Of a stretch of 64,000 nt of DNA, positions 55,409-64,000 are shown one piece after another. How positions within the stretch are numbered: position 1 is the first letter of the stretch; each line of letters opens with the position of its first letter. The translations under genes and the position numbers were made by a program. Under the pieces are notes generated by a model, which saw only the letters and a list, made by a program, of their open reading frames with translations, was not told where the DNA came from and did no database searches. Source of the stretch: Hydrotalea flava (GTDB taxonomy: Bacteria; Bacteroidota; Bacteroidia; Chitinophagales; Chitinophagaceae); NCBI RefSeq assembly GCF_001623405.1, contig NZ_LUHG01000087.1, positions 1-64,000 on the forward strand. The letters run 5' to 3'.

Positions 55409-56089
55409 ATGCATCAACCTATAAAAGTTATTATCACCGGAGCAACAGGTATGGTGGGTGAAGGTGTATTACACGAGTGTTTACAATCTGAGGCAGTTAC
55501 ATCAGTACTTATTATTAATAGGCGCCCAAGTGGTAGGGTGCATTCTAAATTAACCGAAATAGTGCATGAAAATTTTATGGATGTAACACCCTTAATGCAG
55601 GCAGTAAGCGGATATGATGCCTGCTTTTTCTGTTTAGGTGTTTCATCGATGGGTAAGAAAGAAACCCAATACTATAGACTTACCTATAATTTAACCATTG
55701 GCTTTGCCCGTTTACTCAGTGCTCAAAATCCGGGTATAACATTCTGCTATGTTTCCGGCGCAGGTACCGATAGCTCAGAAAAAGGCAGGTTGATGTGGGC
55801 CCGAGTAAAAGGCAAAACAGAAAATGCTTTGTTGCAAATGCCGTTTAAAGCCGTGTTTTTATTTCGCCCGGCTATTATTACACCAACAAAGGGATTAAAA
55901 AACACGTTAAAGCTGTACCATTATTTCGGCTGGTTAATACCCATATTTAGATGGCTCATGCCCAACAGTATTTGTTCGTTGAGTGCCATAGGCCGGGCCA
56001 TGATTCAGGTGGCAATAGCCGGCAATGAAAAAAAGGTATTAGAGGTAAGGGATATTAAACAATTAGCAGCATCATATCATAAAACTTAG
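55409..56089 (+). CDS. NAD(P)-binding protein, atypical SDR (epimerase/HTATIP2-like)
   Basis: 226 residues. The dinucleotide motif VIITGATGMVGEGVLHECL opens the protein, followed by CFFCLGVSSMGKKETQYYRL, CYVSGAGTDSSEKGRLMWAR with the modified active-site region KGKTENALL, and RPAIITPTKG. This fits atypical SDR proteins related to HTATIP2 and NmrA-like oxidoreductases. The substrate is unknown. It is convergent with purN. Confidence 0.86.
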   Translation: MHQPIKVIITGATGMVGEGVLHECLQSEAVTSVLIINRRPSGRVHSKLTEIVHENFMDVTPLMQAVSGYDACFFCLGVSSMGKKETQYYRLTYNLTIGFARLLSAQNPGITFCYVSGAGTDSSEKGRLMWARVKGKTENALLQMPFKAVFLFRPAIITPTKGLKNTLKLYHYFGWLIPIFRWLMPNSICSLSAIGRAMIQVAIAGNEKKVLEVRDIKQLAASYHKT

Positions 56090-56175
56090 TACCATTTATT
56101 CTACGTTGCCTTTCTTAATATTAGGCAAGCACAACTGAGAAGGAGAAGCAGATCAGTACAGTTCAATTTGAATCA

Positions 56176-56781
56176 TTAAGTTGATTTGGTTTTCAAATGT
56201 TGCAAAATGGTATCCTCAATCACTTTGGGGAAATGGGCATATTCTAAAGCATGTACTTTTTGTGCAATTTGTTCGGGAGTATCTGTAGGCGCCACTGAAC
56301 AGGTAGTCTGGAAAATGGGAGGACCATCATCATAATGTTCATTCACAAAATGAATGGTAATACCGGTTACCGATTCGCCTGCCTCGGCAATAGCTTGGTG
56401 TACTTTAATGCCATACATGCCTTTACCCCCATATTTGGGTAACAAGGCAGGGTGAATGTTGATGATGCGATGGGGAAAAGCTTCAATCAGCCGAAGCGGC
56501 ACTTTCCATAAAAAACCGGCTAAAATAATCCAGTGGATGCCATAGGCTTGTATTTCAGAAACATAGCCATCTGTTTTTTGGAATCTTTCTTTTTCAATCA
56601 ATAAAACAGGAATTTGGTGTTGACGGGCAATTTGAATAACACCGGCATTGGGATTATTGGTAACAATTAATTGTATGGTAATAAAAGGGTGCTGCTGAAA
56701 ATAGTGTATTAAATTAGCCGTATTGGAACCTGTACCTGAGGCAAAAATAGCCAGTTTCTGTTGAGGGTAAGATAGGGTCAT
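56176..56781 (-). CDS. purN: Phosphoribosylglycinamide formyltransferase
   Basis: 201 residues. It transfers the formyl group from 10-formyl-tetrahydrofolate to GAR in purine synthesis. Signs are FASGTGSNTANLI at the start, AGFLWKVPLRLIEAF, the folate and catalytic block IINIHPALLPKYGGKG with Asn-His, and TGITIHFVNEHYDDGPPIFQ with the catalytic Asp. Length and motif spacing are standard. Confidence 0.95.
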   Translation of the reverse strand: MTLSYPQQKLAIFASGTGSNTANLIHYFQQHPFITIQLIVTNNPNAGVIQIARQHQIPVLLIEKERFQKTDGYVSEIQAYGIHWIILAGFLWKVPLRLIEAFPHRIINIHPALLPKYGGKGMYGIKVHQAIAEAGESVTGITIHFVNEHYDDGPPIFQTTCSVAPTDTPEQIAQKVHALEYAHFPKVIEDTILQHLKTKST

Positions 56782-56993
56782 TATGGGTTGAAAGTTTTAA
56801 TGATGATTTGAATAGGGTAAAATAAGTTGTAGGGTATGGGGTATAAGATGGCAAAAATCTGATTAATTTTTTAAATAGAAGCAGCCTTGTTGGGTACACA
56901 AATTTGTTGATGAAAGGATGTATTAAAAAGAAATAAAAATGGAACAATTCTTTGAAAGCCGCGCCATTACTGACTAAAATTTTTTTTTAAACA

Positions 56994-57026
56994 TTGAGTT
57001 TTTGTCAGCCCCGTGTCATATTTTTG
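56994..57026 (+). promoter_or_regulatory. Probable promoter of the alternative complex III operon
   Basis: TATTTTTG at 57019-57026 fits the TAnnTTTG element about 50 nt before actA; the best TTG is at 56994-56996, with a 22-nt spacer. Confidence 0.45.
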
Positions 57027-57074
57027 CACTCGTTTAAGGATATTTTTCCACATTAGACCAATCAGATTGTGAAT

Positions 57075-58325
57075 ATGATACCTCATCGCATGATAATCCG
57101 AACTGTTGTCGCAGGAATTTTTGTTGTTTTTTTGTTTGCATTCGGCGGTAATTTAAAAGCCCAGGATGGAAAATCACTATTTAGCCAAAATTGCGCATCC
57201 TGCCATGCCATTGATAAAAAGTTAGTAGGTCCTGCACTGATGGGTGTAGAAGACAGGTGGCCTAATAAGAAACACTTATACGAGTGGATTCGGAACAATC
57301 AGGCCTTCTTAAAAACAGGTGATCCTTATGCCAACAAGTTGTATAATGAATACAACAAAACAGCCATGAACCTGTTTCCGCAATTAACAGATGCTGAAAT
57401 TGGGGCTATTTTAAAATATATATCTGATTATAAACCTGCTACCCCGCAAGCTGCAGGGGGTACAGCTACACAACCGGCTGCCGATAGCGATAATACCTTA
57501 TTATTTGGTATTTTAACCCTGATATTGGCTGTTATTGCCTTCACCTTAATGCAAGTAAACAGCAACCTCAAAAAATTAACCGACAATAAAGAAGGTATTG
57601 AATCGCCAGAGCCGGTCCCTTTCTGGAAAAACAGAACTTATATTGCTTTTGTAACCATCTTACTTTTTTTGGTAGGGGGTTATTTAACTACCAAGGGGGC
57701 TATTGGGTTAGGCCGTAACATTAATTATGAGCCCAAGCAACCTATTTTCTATTCACACAAAGTGCATGCAGGCATTAACCAGATTAACTGTTTGTATTGC
57801 CATAGTGGAGCATTAGACAGTAAATATTCTAATGTGCCTTCTGTAAATGTTTGTATGAACTGCCACATGGCCATTAATGAATACAAAGGGGAAAAATTAT
57901 ATACTGCCGATGGTGATGAAGTAAACGGTACCGAAGAAATTAAAAAATTATACGAATACGCCAACTTTACACCCGGCCAGCCTTGGGATGCCAGCAAAGC
58001 AAAACCCATTGAATGGACCAAGATACACATGTTGCCTGCCCACGTATATTTTAACCACTCACAACATACCCGTGTAGGTAAAGTACAATGTCAAATTTGT
58101 CATGGTGAAATCAATAAAATGGATGAAGTAAAACAGGTTTCTGAATTGAGCATGGGCTGGTGTATTAACTGTCACCGCACCACACAGGTTCAGTTTAAAG
58201 ACAATGGATTTTACAGCATTTATGAAAAATACCATCAGGATTTAAAAGATGGTAAATTAGATAGTACCAAGGGCGTAACTGTAGAAATGATTGGTGGTAC
58301 CGAATGTCAAAAATGTCACTATTAA
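57075..58325 (+). CDS. actA: Alternative complex III subunit A: cytochrome c fused to pentahaem cytochrome
   Basis: About 416 residues from the ATG at 57075; a GTG two codons earlier is in frame. After a signal peptide (ending NLKAQ), a monohaem domain carries CASCH at about 38. A membrane segment (LLFGILTLILAVIAFTLM) and a second one (AFVTILLFLVGGYLTT) follow. Then five more haem sites: CLYCH, CMNCH, CQICH, CINCH and CQKCH. ActA is the pentahaem subunit of the quinol:acceptor oxidoreductase that replaces the bc1 complex; here it has an additional fused monohaem module. Confidence 0.92.
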   Translation: MIPHRMIIRTVVAGIFVVFLFAFGGNLKAQDGKSLFSQNCASCHAIDKKLVGPALMGVEDRWPNKKHLYEWIRNNQAFLKTGDPYANKLYNEYNKTAMNLFPQLTDAEIGAILKYISDYKPATPQAAGGTATQPAADSDNTLLFGILTLILAVIAFTLMQVNSNLKKLTDNKEGIESPEPVPFWKNRTYIAFVTILLFLVGGYLTTKGAIGLGRNINYEPKQPIFYSHKVHAGINQINCLYCHSGALDSKYSNVPSVNVCMNCHMAINEYKGEKLYTADGDEVNGTEEIKKLYEYANFTPGQPWDASKAKPIEWTKIHMLPAHVYFNHSQHTRVGKVQCQICHGEINKMDEVKQVSELSMGWCINCHRTTQVQFKDNGFYSIYEKYHQDLKDGKLDSTKGVTVEMIGGTECQKCHY

Positions 58326-58445
58326 AATAAAGTTTCAAAAGTATTGTTGGCTGTATCGATACGAAAGTTTGATATAGTTAAACCGCATCAACGAAAAAAT
58401 GTAGAGTGCCTGTTTTAGGCAATTTTACACCTAACAAAACAAATT

Positions 58446-61400
58446 ATGGAGCAAAAAAAACACTGGCAAAGTTTTGGAGAGTTGAATAATTCTGAAGGTT
58501 ATCAGCAATCAGCAAAAGACGAGTTCCGGGAAAATTTACCCGTGTGGGAAGATGATAAAGGTTTGTTTGATGCCACCACTCCCCGTAGAGATTTCTTAAA
58601 ATATTTGGGTTTTAGTACTGCAGCAGCCATGGTAGCTGCCAGTTGTGAGGTGCCCGTTAAAAAAATTATTCCTTTTGCCAATAAACCGGAAGATGTAATA
58701 CCCGGAGTAGCCAACTATTATGCTACTACCTATTTACAGGATGGTGAAGCGGTAAGTGTGGTGGCAAAAGTTAGAGATGGTCGTCCTATTAAGTTGGAGG
58801 GCAATGAATTAAGCCCCATTACCAAAGGCGGAACTTCTGCCAGGGTACAATCATCTGTACTGGATTTGTATGATACTGCCCGTTTACGTTTCCCAACCAT
58901 TGATGGTAAAGAAACAACTTTCGAAAATATGGATGGTGCTATTGCCAATGCAATGGGTTCGTTGGGTGGTGCACCCGTGGTTATTTTAACCAGTTCGGTG
59001 GTGTCTCCTTCTTCAAAAGAAGTGATTAACCAATTCATTGCCAGACATCCGGGTTCTCGTCAGGTAACTTACGATGCTATTTCATATAGTGGTATGTTAC
59101 TGGCCAATGAAGCTACTTATGGCAAAAAAGCCATTCCTTCTTATCGTTTCGATAATGCCAAAGTAATTGTAAGTCTGGGTGCAGATTTTTTGGGTACCTG
59201 GTTAAGCCCCATTGAATTTGCTAAGCAATACTCAAAAAATAAAAAAATCAATGAAAAGGCACCGGCCATGAGCAAACATTTTCATTTTGAAAGTGTGGCT
59301 AGCTTAACCGGTTCTAATGCCGATGAGCGTTACCTGCATCGTCCATCTGAAACAGGTGCCGTTGCGGTAGCTTTACTCAATGCCATCAATGGTCAGGCCG
59401 TAAATTTGAGTGACGCTGCTTTAAAAGAAGGAATTAAAAACGCAGCAGCAGCGCTGATAGCCAATAAAGGCAATGCCCTTGTGGTAAGCGGCAGTAACGA
59501 TGTAAACGTACAAATAGTAGTAAACGCCATTAATGAGGCATTACAATCGGGAGGTAAAACCATCGATTGGTCCAGTACCTATAATACCTATCAGGGTGTT
59601 GATACCGATTTTGCCCGTTTGGTAGAAGATATGAATGCCGGAAGTGTAGGTGCTTTATTGATTATTGGCCCCAATCCTGCGTATACCTGGTTCGATAGCA
59701 GCCGCTTTGTGGCCGGCATGAAGAAAGTAAAATTTGCCGTTTCATTCAGTCCTAAAAATGATGAAACTACTCAATTGTGTAAATATGTAATTCCCAATCA
59801 CCACTTCTTAGAAAGCTGGGGCGATGCGGAACCCAAAACAGGTTATTATTCTTTATTACAACCTACTATTTATCCATTATTCAAAACCCGCCAATGGCAG
59901 GATAGCCTGTTAAAATGGAGTGGCGCCACTACCGATTATTTAGGCTTTTTGAAAACTTACTGGAGTGCTAAAGCCGGTGGTGAAAATGGATGGAATAAGG
60001 CCTTGCAGGATGGTGTACTGAATCCAGTTACAGAACCCGCCATGTTGGGTGCCGCATTTAACAGTGGTGCCGTAAGTGGTGCATTGGCAGCCATTGCTGC
60101 CAATAAAAAAGGCGGAAAAGTGGAAGTGGTACTTTATCAAAAAGTAAGCATGGGTGCCGGTCAAACCGCCTCTAATCCCTGGTTACAGGAAATGCCCGAT
60201 CCAATTACCCGTGCTACCTGGGATAATTATGTAATGATGTCTCCGGCCATGGCCAGAACATTGTTAAATATTGATTTGAATATTGCCCGTGAAGCCGATA
60301 ATTATGAAGTAACCCCCGAAAAACCGGTGGTAAAAGTAACGGCTAACGGAAAAAGCGTAACATTACCCGTTTTAATTATACCGGGAGTGCATCCTGATAC
60401 CATTGGTATTGCAGTAGGTTACGGCCGTACTAAAGAAATTGGTAAAGCTGCTGAAGGAATCGGACAAAATGTATTTCCATTTACCAACATGAGCGGCACT
60501 ACTTTAAGTTATGCTGTGATAGATGCTACGGTTGAAAAAACCGGTAATACTTATCCGGTAGCTTTAATGCAAACGCACAATGTGTATGATACCCCACAGG
60601 GCAAACGTACCGAAGTGATGAAAGAATTAACTTTAAGTGCATTTAAAAAAGATCCGGAAGAAATTATTAATGACCGCGAAAAAGAATTAGCTCCTTTCGG
60701 TGGATTAAAAGATTACGAAAAAGAAGGAACCATTTATCCTTATTTCGATAAACCTGGAATTCACTGGGGCATGAGTGTGGATTTAAATTCCTGTACCGGT
60801 TGTGGAGCCTGCGTAATTGCCTGCCATGCAGAAAACAATGTACCGGTGGTAGGCAAGCCGGAGGTATTGCGTTTTCATGATATGCACTGGTTAAGAATTG
60901 ACCGTTATTACAGTGGCAATCCCGATAATCCGAAAGTGGTATTCCAACCTTTAATGTGCCAGCAGTGCGATAATGCGCCTTGCGAAAATGTGTGCCCGGT
61001 AGGTGCTACCAACCATAGCAGTGAAGGATTGAACCAAATGGCTTATAACAGATGTATTGGAACCAGGTATTGCGCCAATAACTGTCCTTATAAAGTGCGC
61101 CGTTTTAACTGGGCCGATTATACAGGTTCAGACAGCTTCCCCGACAATCAGAAGGGTATTGTGAATGATGTGGTATTGATGATGAATGATGGTTTATCTC
61201 GCATGGTATTGAATCCGGATGTAACCGTTCGTGCCCGTGGTGTAATGGAAAAATGTACCTTCTGCGTACAAAGGTTACAGGATGGAAAATTAAAAGCCAA
61301 GAAAGAAAGCAGGCCTTTAATTACCGGCGAAGACAATAAATGGGATGTAAAAACTGCTTGTCAACAGGCTTGTCCTACTGATGCTATTGTATTTGGTAAT

Positions 61401-61556
61401 GTAAACGATTCACATAGTGCCATTACCATTACCCGTCAGGAGAATAAGTTACGACTCTTCAAATCATTAGAGCAATTGCACGTATTGCCGAACGTAAATT
61501 ATTTGGCGAAAGTGCGCAATGTTGAAGAAGAGGCTATTGAAAAAGCAGAAGGATAA
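58446..61556 (+). CDS. actB: Alternative complex III subunit B: molybdopterin-like plus iron-sulfur protein
   Basis: 1036 residues. A Tat-type signal (TPRRDFLKYLGFSTAAAM) starts the protein. The first 750 residues resemble a molybdopterin oxidoreductase lacking a clear cofactor site; the C-terminal part is a four-cluster ferredoxin of the HybA/DmsB type, with CTGCGACVIAC, CQQCDNAPCENVC, CIGTRYCANNCPY and CTFCVQ...CQQACPTDA. This is the fused ActB1-B2 form typical of Bacteroidota. It probably carries electrons from quinol to the haem subunits without molybdenum. Confidence 0.94.
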   Translation: MEQKKHWQSFGELNNSEGYQQSAKDEFRENLPVWEDDKGLFDATTPRRDFLKYLGFSTAAAMVAASCEVPVKKIIPFANKPEDVIPGVANYYATTYLQDGEAVSVVAKVRDGRPIKLEGNELSPITKGGTSARVQSSVLDLYDTARLRFPTIDGKETTFENMDGAIANAMGSLGGAPVVILTSSVVSPSSKEVINQFIARHPGSRQVTYDAISYSGMLLANEATYGKKAIPSYRFDNAKVIVSLGADFLGTWLSPIEFAKQYSKNKKINEKAPAMSKHFHFESVASLTGSNADERYLHRPSETGAVAVALLNAINGQAVNLSDAALKEGIKNAAAALIANKGNALVVSGSNDVNVQIVVNAINEALQSGGKTIDWSSTYNTYQGVDTDFARLVEDMNAGSVGALLIIGPNPAYTWFDSSRFVAGMKKVKFAVSFSPKNDETTQLCKYVIPNHHFLESWGDAEPKTGYYSLLQPTIYPLFKTRQWQDSLLKWSGATTDYLGFLKTYWSAKAGGENGWNKALQDGVLNPVTEPAMLGAAFNSGAVSGALAAIAANKKGGKVEVVLYQKVSMGAGQTASNPWLQEMPDPITRATWDNYVMMSPAMARTLLNIDLNIAREADNYEVTPEKPVVKVTANGKSVTLPVLIIPGVHPDTIGIAVGYGRTKEIGKAAEGIGQNVFPFTNMSGTTLSYAVIDATVEKTGNTYPVALMQTHNVYDTPQGKRTEVMKELTLSAFKKDPEEIINDREKELAPFGGLKDYEKEGTIYPYFDKPGIHWGMSVDLNSCTGCGACVIACHAENNVPVVGKPEVLRFHDMHWLRIDRYYSGNPDNPKVVFQPLMCQQCDNAPCENVCPVGATNHSSEGLNQMAYNRCIGTRYCANNCPYKVRRFNWADYTGSDSFPDNQKGIVNDVVLMMNDGLSRMVLNPDVTVRARGVMEKCTFCVQRLQDGKLKAKKESRPLITGEDNKWDVKTACQQACPTDAIVFGNVNDSHSAITITRQENKLRLFKSLEQLHVLPNVNYLAKVRNVEEEAIEKAEG

Positions 61557-61652
61557 GATGGATTGTTTCAGCAAATTGAAATAAGGTATACTTTGAAAAT
61601 GTAAACACAGTTCTCAGAAATTAATTTCTGGAACATTAAACAGTAAGAAGAA

Positions 61653-63092
61653 ATGCATTTAAAGTACGAATCACAATTAAGAGAGCCGTTGGTATATGGT
61701 AGGAAAACCTACCATGATGTTACGGAAGAAATTATTCGCCCCATTGAGGCAAAGCCGGGTAAGCTTTGGTATGTTGGATTTTATACTGCCGTGGCATTAC
61801 TGCTGTTTGGGGTATATAGCGTATACAGGGATGTTACATATGGTATTGGCCAATGGAACCTGAATAAAACCGTAGGTTGGGGTTGGGATATTACCAACTT
61901 CGTATGGTGGGTAGGTATTGGTCATGCCGGTACATTGATTTCTGCCATTCTATTACTGTTTCGTCAGGGCTGGCGTACAGGTGTAAACCGTGCTGCGGAA
62001 GCAATGACCATTTTTGCAGTAATGTGTGCCGGACAGTTCCCCATCTTCCACATGGGTCGTGTATGGTTGGCGTTCTTCATTATGCCTTATCCCAATACAA
62101 GAGGTCCGGTTTGGGTAAACTTCAACTCTCCTTTGTTGTGGGACGTATTTGCGATTTCTACTTATTTCACCGTATCTGTTTTATTCTGGTACAGTGGTTT
62201 AATACCTGATATGGCAACCGTACGCGACAGGGCTAAAACAAAATTGCGTAAATATTTATATGGCGTTGCTGCCTTTGGCTGGACAGGTTCTACCAAACAC
62301 TGGCAGAGAATCGAATCTTTATCATTGGTATTGGCCGGCTTGGCTACACCGCTGGTACTTTCAGTACACACCATTGTATCTATGGACTTTGCCACCTCTG
62401 TTATTCCAGGCTGGCATACCACCATCTTCCCGCCCTATTTTGTGGCTGGTGCGGTATTCTCGGGTTTTGCCATGACACAATCGCTGCTGCTGGTGGTAAG
62501 AAAAGTATATCATTTAGAAGACTATATTACAATTGGCCACATTGAAGCCATGAATAAAATTATTGTTCTAACCGGCTCTATTGTAGGGGTAGCATATTTA
62601 ACCGAATTGTTCATGGGTTGGTATAGCCAAAGCAAATATGAAGGGTATACTTTCTGGTACAGCAGAGCTAACTTATTTAGTCCTTATGGCTGGAGCTACT
62701 GGGGTATGATGACTTGCAACGTTATGGTGCCTCAAATATTCTGGTTACGTAAAGCAAGAAGAAATTTGTTTATCACCTTCTTTATTTCTGTTTTGGTAAA
62801 TGTGGGTATGTGGTTTGAGCGATTTGTAATTATTGTAACTTCCATTTATAGAGATTATTTGCCTTCTTCATGGTCTGTTTATTACAGTCCAACAATTTGG
62901 GAAATTGGCTTCTATTTGGGAACATTTGGCTTGTTCTTCACCTGCTTCTTCTTATTTAGTAAATATGCACCGGTAATTGCCGTTCATGAAATTAAATATG
63001 TTTTGAAGACCAGTGGAGAAAGCTATAAAAACACAATGGGTGCTATTGAAAGAGAGCCGGTGGAAGAATTTGCACATGAATATGCGCATTAA
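61653..63092 (+). CDS. actC: Alternative complex III subunit C (NrfD family quinol-binding membrane protein)
   Basis: 479 residues with about ten membrane segments of the NrfD/PsrC type: FVWWVGIGHAGTLISAILLL, FAVMCAGQFPIFHMGR, SIVSMDFATSVIPGWHTTIF and LTGSIVGVAYLTELFMGWY. NrfD proteins bind the quinol and start electron transfer to the iron-sulfur subunit. It follows actB after 96 nt, in the canonical act order. Confidence 0.94.
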   Translation: MHLKYESQLREPLVYGRKTYHDVTEEIIRPIEAKPGKLWYVGFYTAVALLLFGVYSVYRDVTYGIGQWNLNKTVGWGWDITNFVWWVGIGHAGTLISAILLLFRQGWRTGVNRAAEAMTIFAVMCAGQFPIFHMGRVWLAFFIMPYPNTRGPVWVNFNSPLLWDVFAISTYFTVSVLFWYSGLIPDMATVRDRAKTKLRKYLYGVAAFGWTGSTKHWQRIESLSLVLAGLATPLVLSVHTIVSMDFATSVIPGWHTTIFPPYFVAGAVFSGFAMTQSLLLVVRKVYHLEDYITIGHIEAMNKIIVLTGSIVGVAYLTELFMGWYSQSKYEGYTFWYSRANLFSPYGWSYWGMMTCNVMVPQIFWLRKARRNLFITFFISVLVNVGMWFERFVIIVTSIYRDYLPSSWSVYYSPTIWEIGFYLGTFGLFFTCFFLFSKYAPVIAVHEIKYVLKTSGESYKNTMGAIEREPVEEFAHEYAH

Positions 63093-63150
63093 TGAGGAAT
63101 GAACAGAAAGCAATTGTGTGAATAAATTATTGAAGACCTAAATTCATAAT

Positions 63151-63741
63151 ATGGCAAAAAAGAAATTTGTTGTAGGCTGTTTTGATAATGAGGAAGTGTT
63201 ATTCCCTGCTGTAAAAAAAGTACGTACAGCCGGTTATAAAATCAGAGATGTGTACACCCCTTTTCCGGTACATGGCTTAGACCATGCCTTGGGTTTAAGA
63301 GAAACCAGTTTGCATACTGCCGGTTTTATTTACGGAATTACCGGAACTGCCACAGCTTTGGGTGGTATTAGCTGGATATTAACATACGACTGGCCATTGA
63401 ATATTGGCGGAAAGCCCCATTTTGCGTTACCGGCATGGATACCCATTACTTTTGAGTTAACGGTATTATTTGCTGCAGTAGGTATGGTATATACTTTCTG
63501 TTATTTATGCCAGTTGGCTCCATTTGTAAAAAAACACCATTTCCATCCCCGGGCAACCGACGACTTATTTGTGATGGTAATTGAGTGCACAGATAAAACC
63601 AATATAGATGATTTAAAAGGATTCTTAACTAATAATGGCGCTGTTGAAACAGATGTACAGGTGGCTGAAGAAGGCTGGTGGTGGGGTCGTTATGATAAAG
63701 ACGACGAAAAAACATTAGAAAAAGAAATTGTTGCTGCTTAA
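63151..63741 (+). CDS. actD: Alternative complex III subunit D (DUF3341)
   Basis: 196 residues. DUF3341 start (FVVGCFDNEEVLFPAVKKV, DVYTPFPVHGLDHALGL) followed by two membrane helices (HTAGFIYGITGTATALGGIS and PITFELTVLFAAVGMVYTFC) and a soluble C-terminus with DLFVMVIECTDKTNIDDLKG. ActD is a membrane accessory subunit without cofactors. Position between actC and actE is canonical. Confidence 0.94.
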   Translation: MAKKKFVVGCFDNEEVLFPAVKKVRTAGYKIRDVYTPFPVHGLDHALGLRETSLHTAGFIYGITGTATALGGISWILTYDWPLNIGGKPHFALPAWIPITFELTVLFAAVGMVYTFCYLCQLAPFVKKHHFHPRATDDLFVMVIECTDKTNIDDLKGFLTNNGAVETDVQVAEEGWWWGRYDKDDEKTLEKEIVAA

Positions 63742-63762
63742 CTTAATTTGAATTGATTTACA

Positions 63763-64000
63763 ATGAAAAAACTATCTATTTTAATCGTTTTATTCTCTGC
63801 AACTGCTGTTTTATTCAGTTGCAGTGATATTAAGCGCAAACCCAACCGTATTTATATGCCTGATATGTTTTACAGCCGGGCTTATCAAACATATACTGAT
63901 CATAGTAATTTAACCAAAGAAGGGATTTTTTACAATGAAAAGCCCGTAGTTGGAACCATTGCCCGCGGCGAAGATATGCCTTTCCCTTTGGCCAAAGATG
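63763..64000 (+). CDS. actE: Alternative complex III subunit E, cytochrome c lipoprotein (cut by window edge)
   Basis: The first 79 residues from the ATG at 63763: a lipoprotein signal with lipobox LFSCSD, then KPNRIYMPDMFYSRAYQTY, which is the typical ActE N-terminus before the monohaem cytochrome c domain. The haem site and the C-terminus lie beyond the window. It starts 21 nt after actD. Confidence 0.88.
   Translation, partial: MKKLSILIVLFSATAVLFSCSDIKRKPNRIYMPDMFYSRAYQTYTDHSNLTKEGIFYNEKPVVGTIARGEDMPFPLAKD

Noticed and set aside
1-64000. CRISPR arrays, rRNA genes, prophage or intact transposons
   Set aside because: No regularly spaced repeats, rRNA cores, phage structural genes or complete IS elements were seen; only relics at 21.7-22.9 and 47.7-49.1 kb.

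Overview
The window looks like chromosome from a Bacteroidota bacterium, most likely of the Chitinophagaceae type. Evidence: low-to-moderate GC (by eye about 40% or below), almost no Shine-Dalgarno sequences, promoters of the Bacteroidota form TTG-N18..22-TAnnTTTG (before the CAT tRNA, asnS, chrA and the alternative complex III operon), many lipoproteins and outer-membrane beta-barrel proteins, and an act operon for alternative complex III in the Bacteroidota gene order. The family-level placement is inference.

Layout. 0-4 kb: an M20 amidohydrolase cut by the window edge, an SDR oxidoreductase, gmk, then a decayed patch with two related lipoprotein genes broken by frameshifts and a Crp/Fnr regulator broken by an in-frame amber codon. 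4-6 kb: a phytanoyl-CoA-dioxygenase-like gene divergent from an AraC regulator. 6-16.6 kb: one long minus-strand cluster holding a complete molybdenum-cofactor pathway (moaA, a moaC-mogA fusion, moaD, moaE, a MoeB-like enzyme, moeA), a MocA-type nucleotidyltransferase, an XdhC-type maturation factor, and the enzyme they probably serve: a Tat-exported xanthine-oxidase-family molybdoprotein with a 2Fe-2S subunit and a monohaem cytochrome c. 16.6-17.4 kb: a very AT-rich gap ending in a plus-strand terminator. 17.4-26.8 kb: housekeeping genes (hflX, rho, asnS), three tRNAs (Asn, a CAT tRNA probably Ile2, and Phe), and between the CAT tRNA and rho a relic of an IS3-type transposase with a truncated, decayed gene.

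26.8-29.8 kb: an unusual 601-residue flavin-barrel-like protein, a hotdog thioesterase with a frameshifted C-terminus, and a QueD-like enzyme. 29.8-40.1 kb: what I read as a compatible-solute locus: gpsA next to a HAD-GT20 fusion (glucosylglycerol-phosphate synthase/phosphatase type), a GntP permease, a GT4 glycosyltransferase, a TauE permease, a GT81-HAD fusion (glucosyl-3-phosphoglycerate synthase type with its own phosphatase), manC and a KpsF/KdsD isomerase. 40.3-56.8 kb: recQ, a DUF3089 hydrolase, a chromate transporter, a GH20 hexosaminidase, relics of a type I restriction HsdR and of an MFS transporter, SIMPL, PepSY-like, RidA, DUF1080, a YncE-phosphoesterase fusion, a LigB-type dioxygenase, a NAD(P)-binding protein and purN. 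57-64 kb: the act operon actA-actB-actC-actD-actE, the last cut by the window edge.

The best candidates for less-described biology are the two-fusion osmolyte locus, the self-contained periplasmic molybdo-hydroxylase module, the 601-residue barrel protein, and a possible unannotated plus-strand RNA ending at about 17.4 kb.
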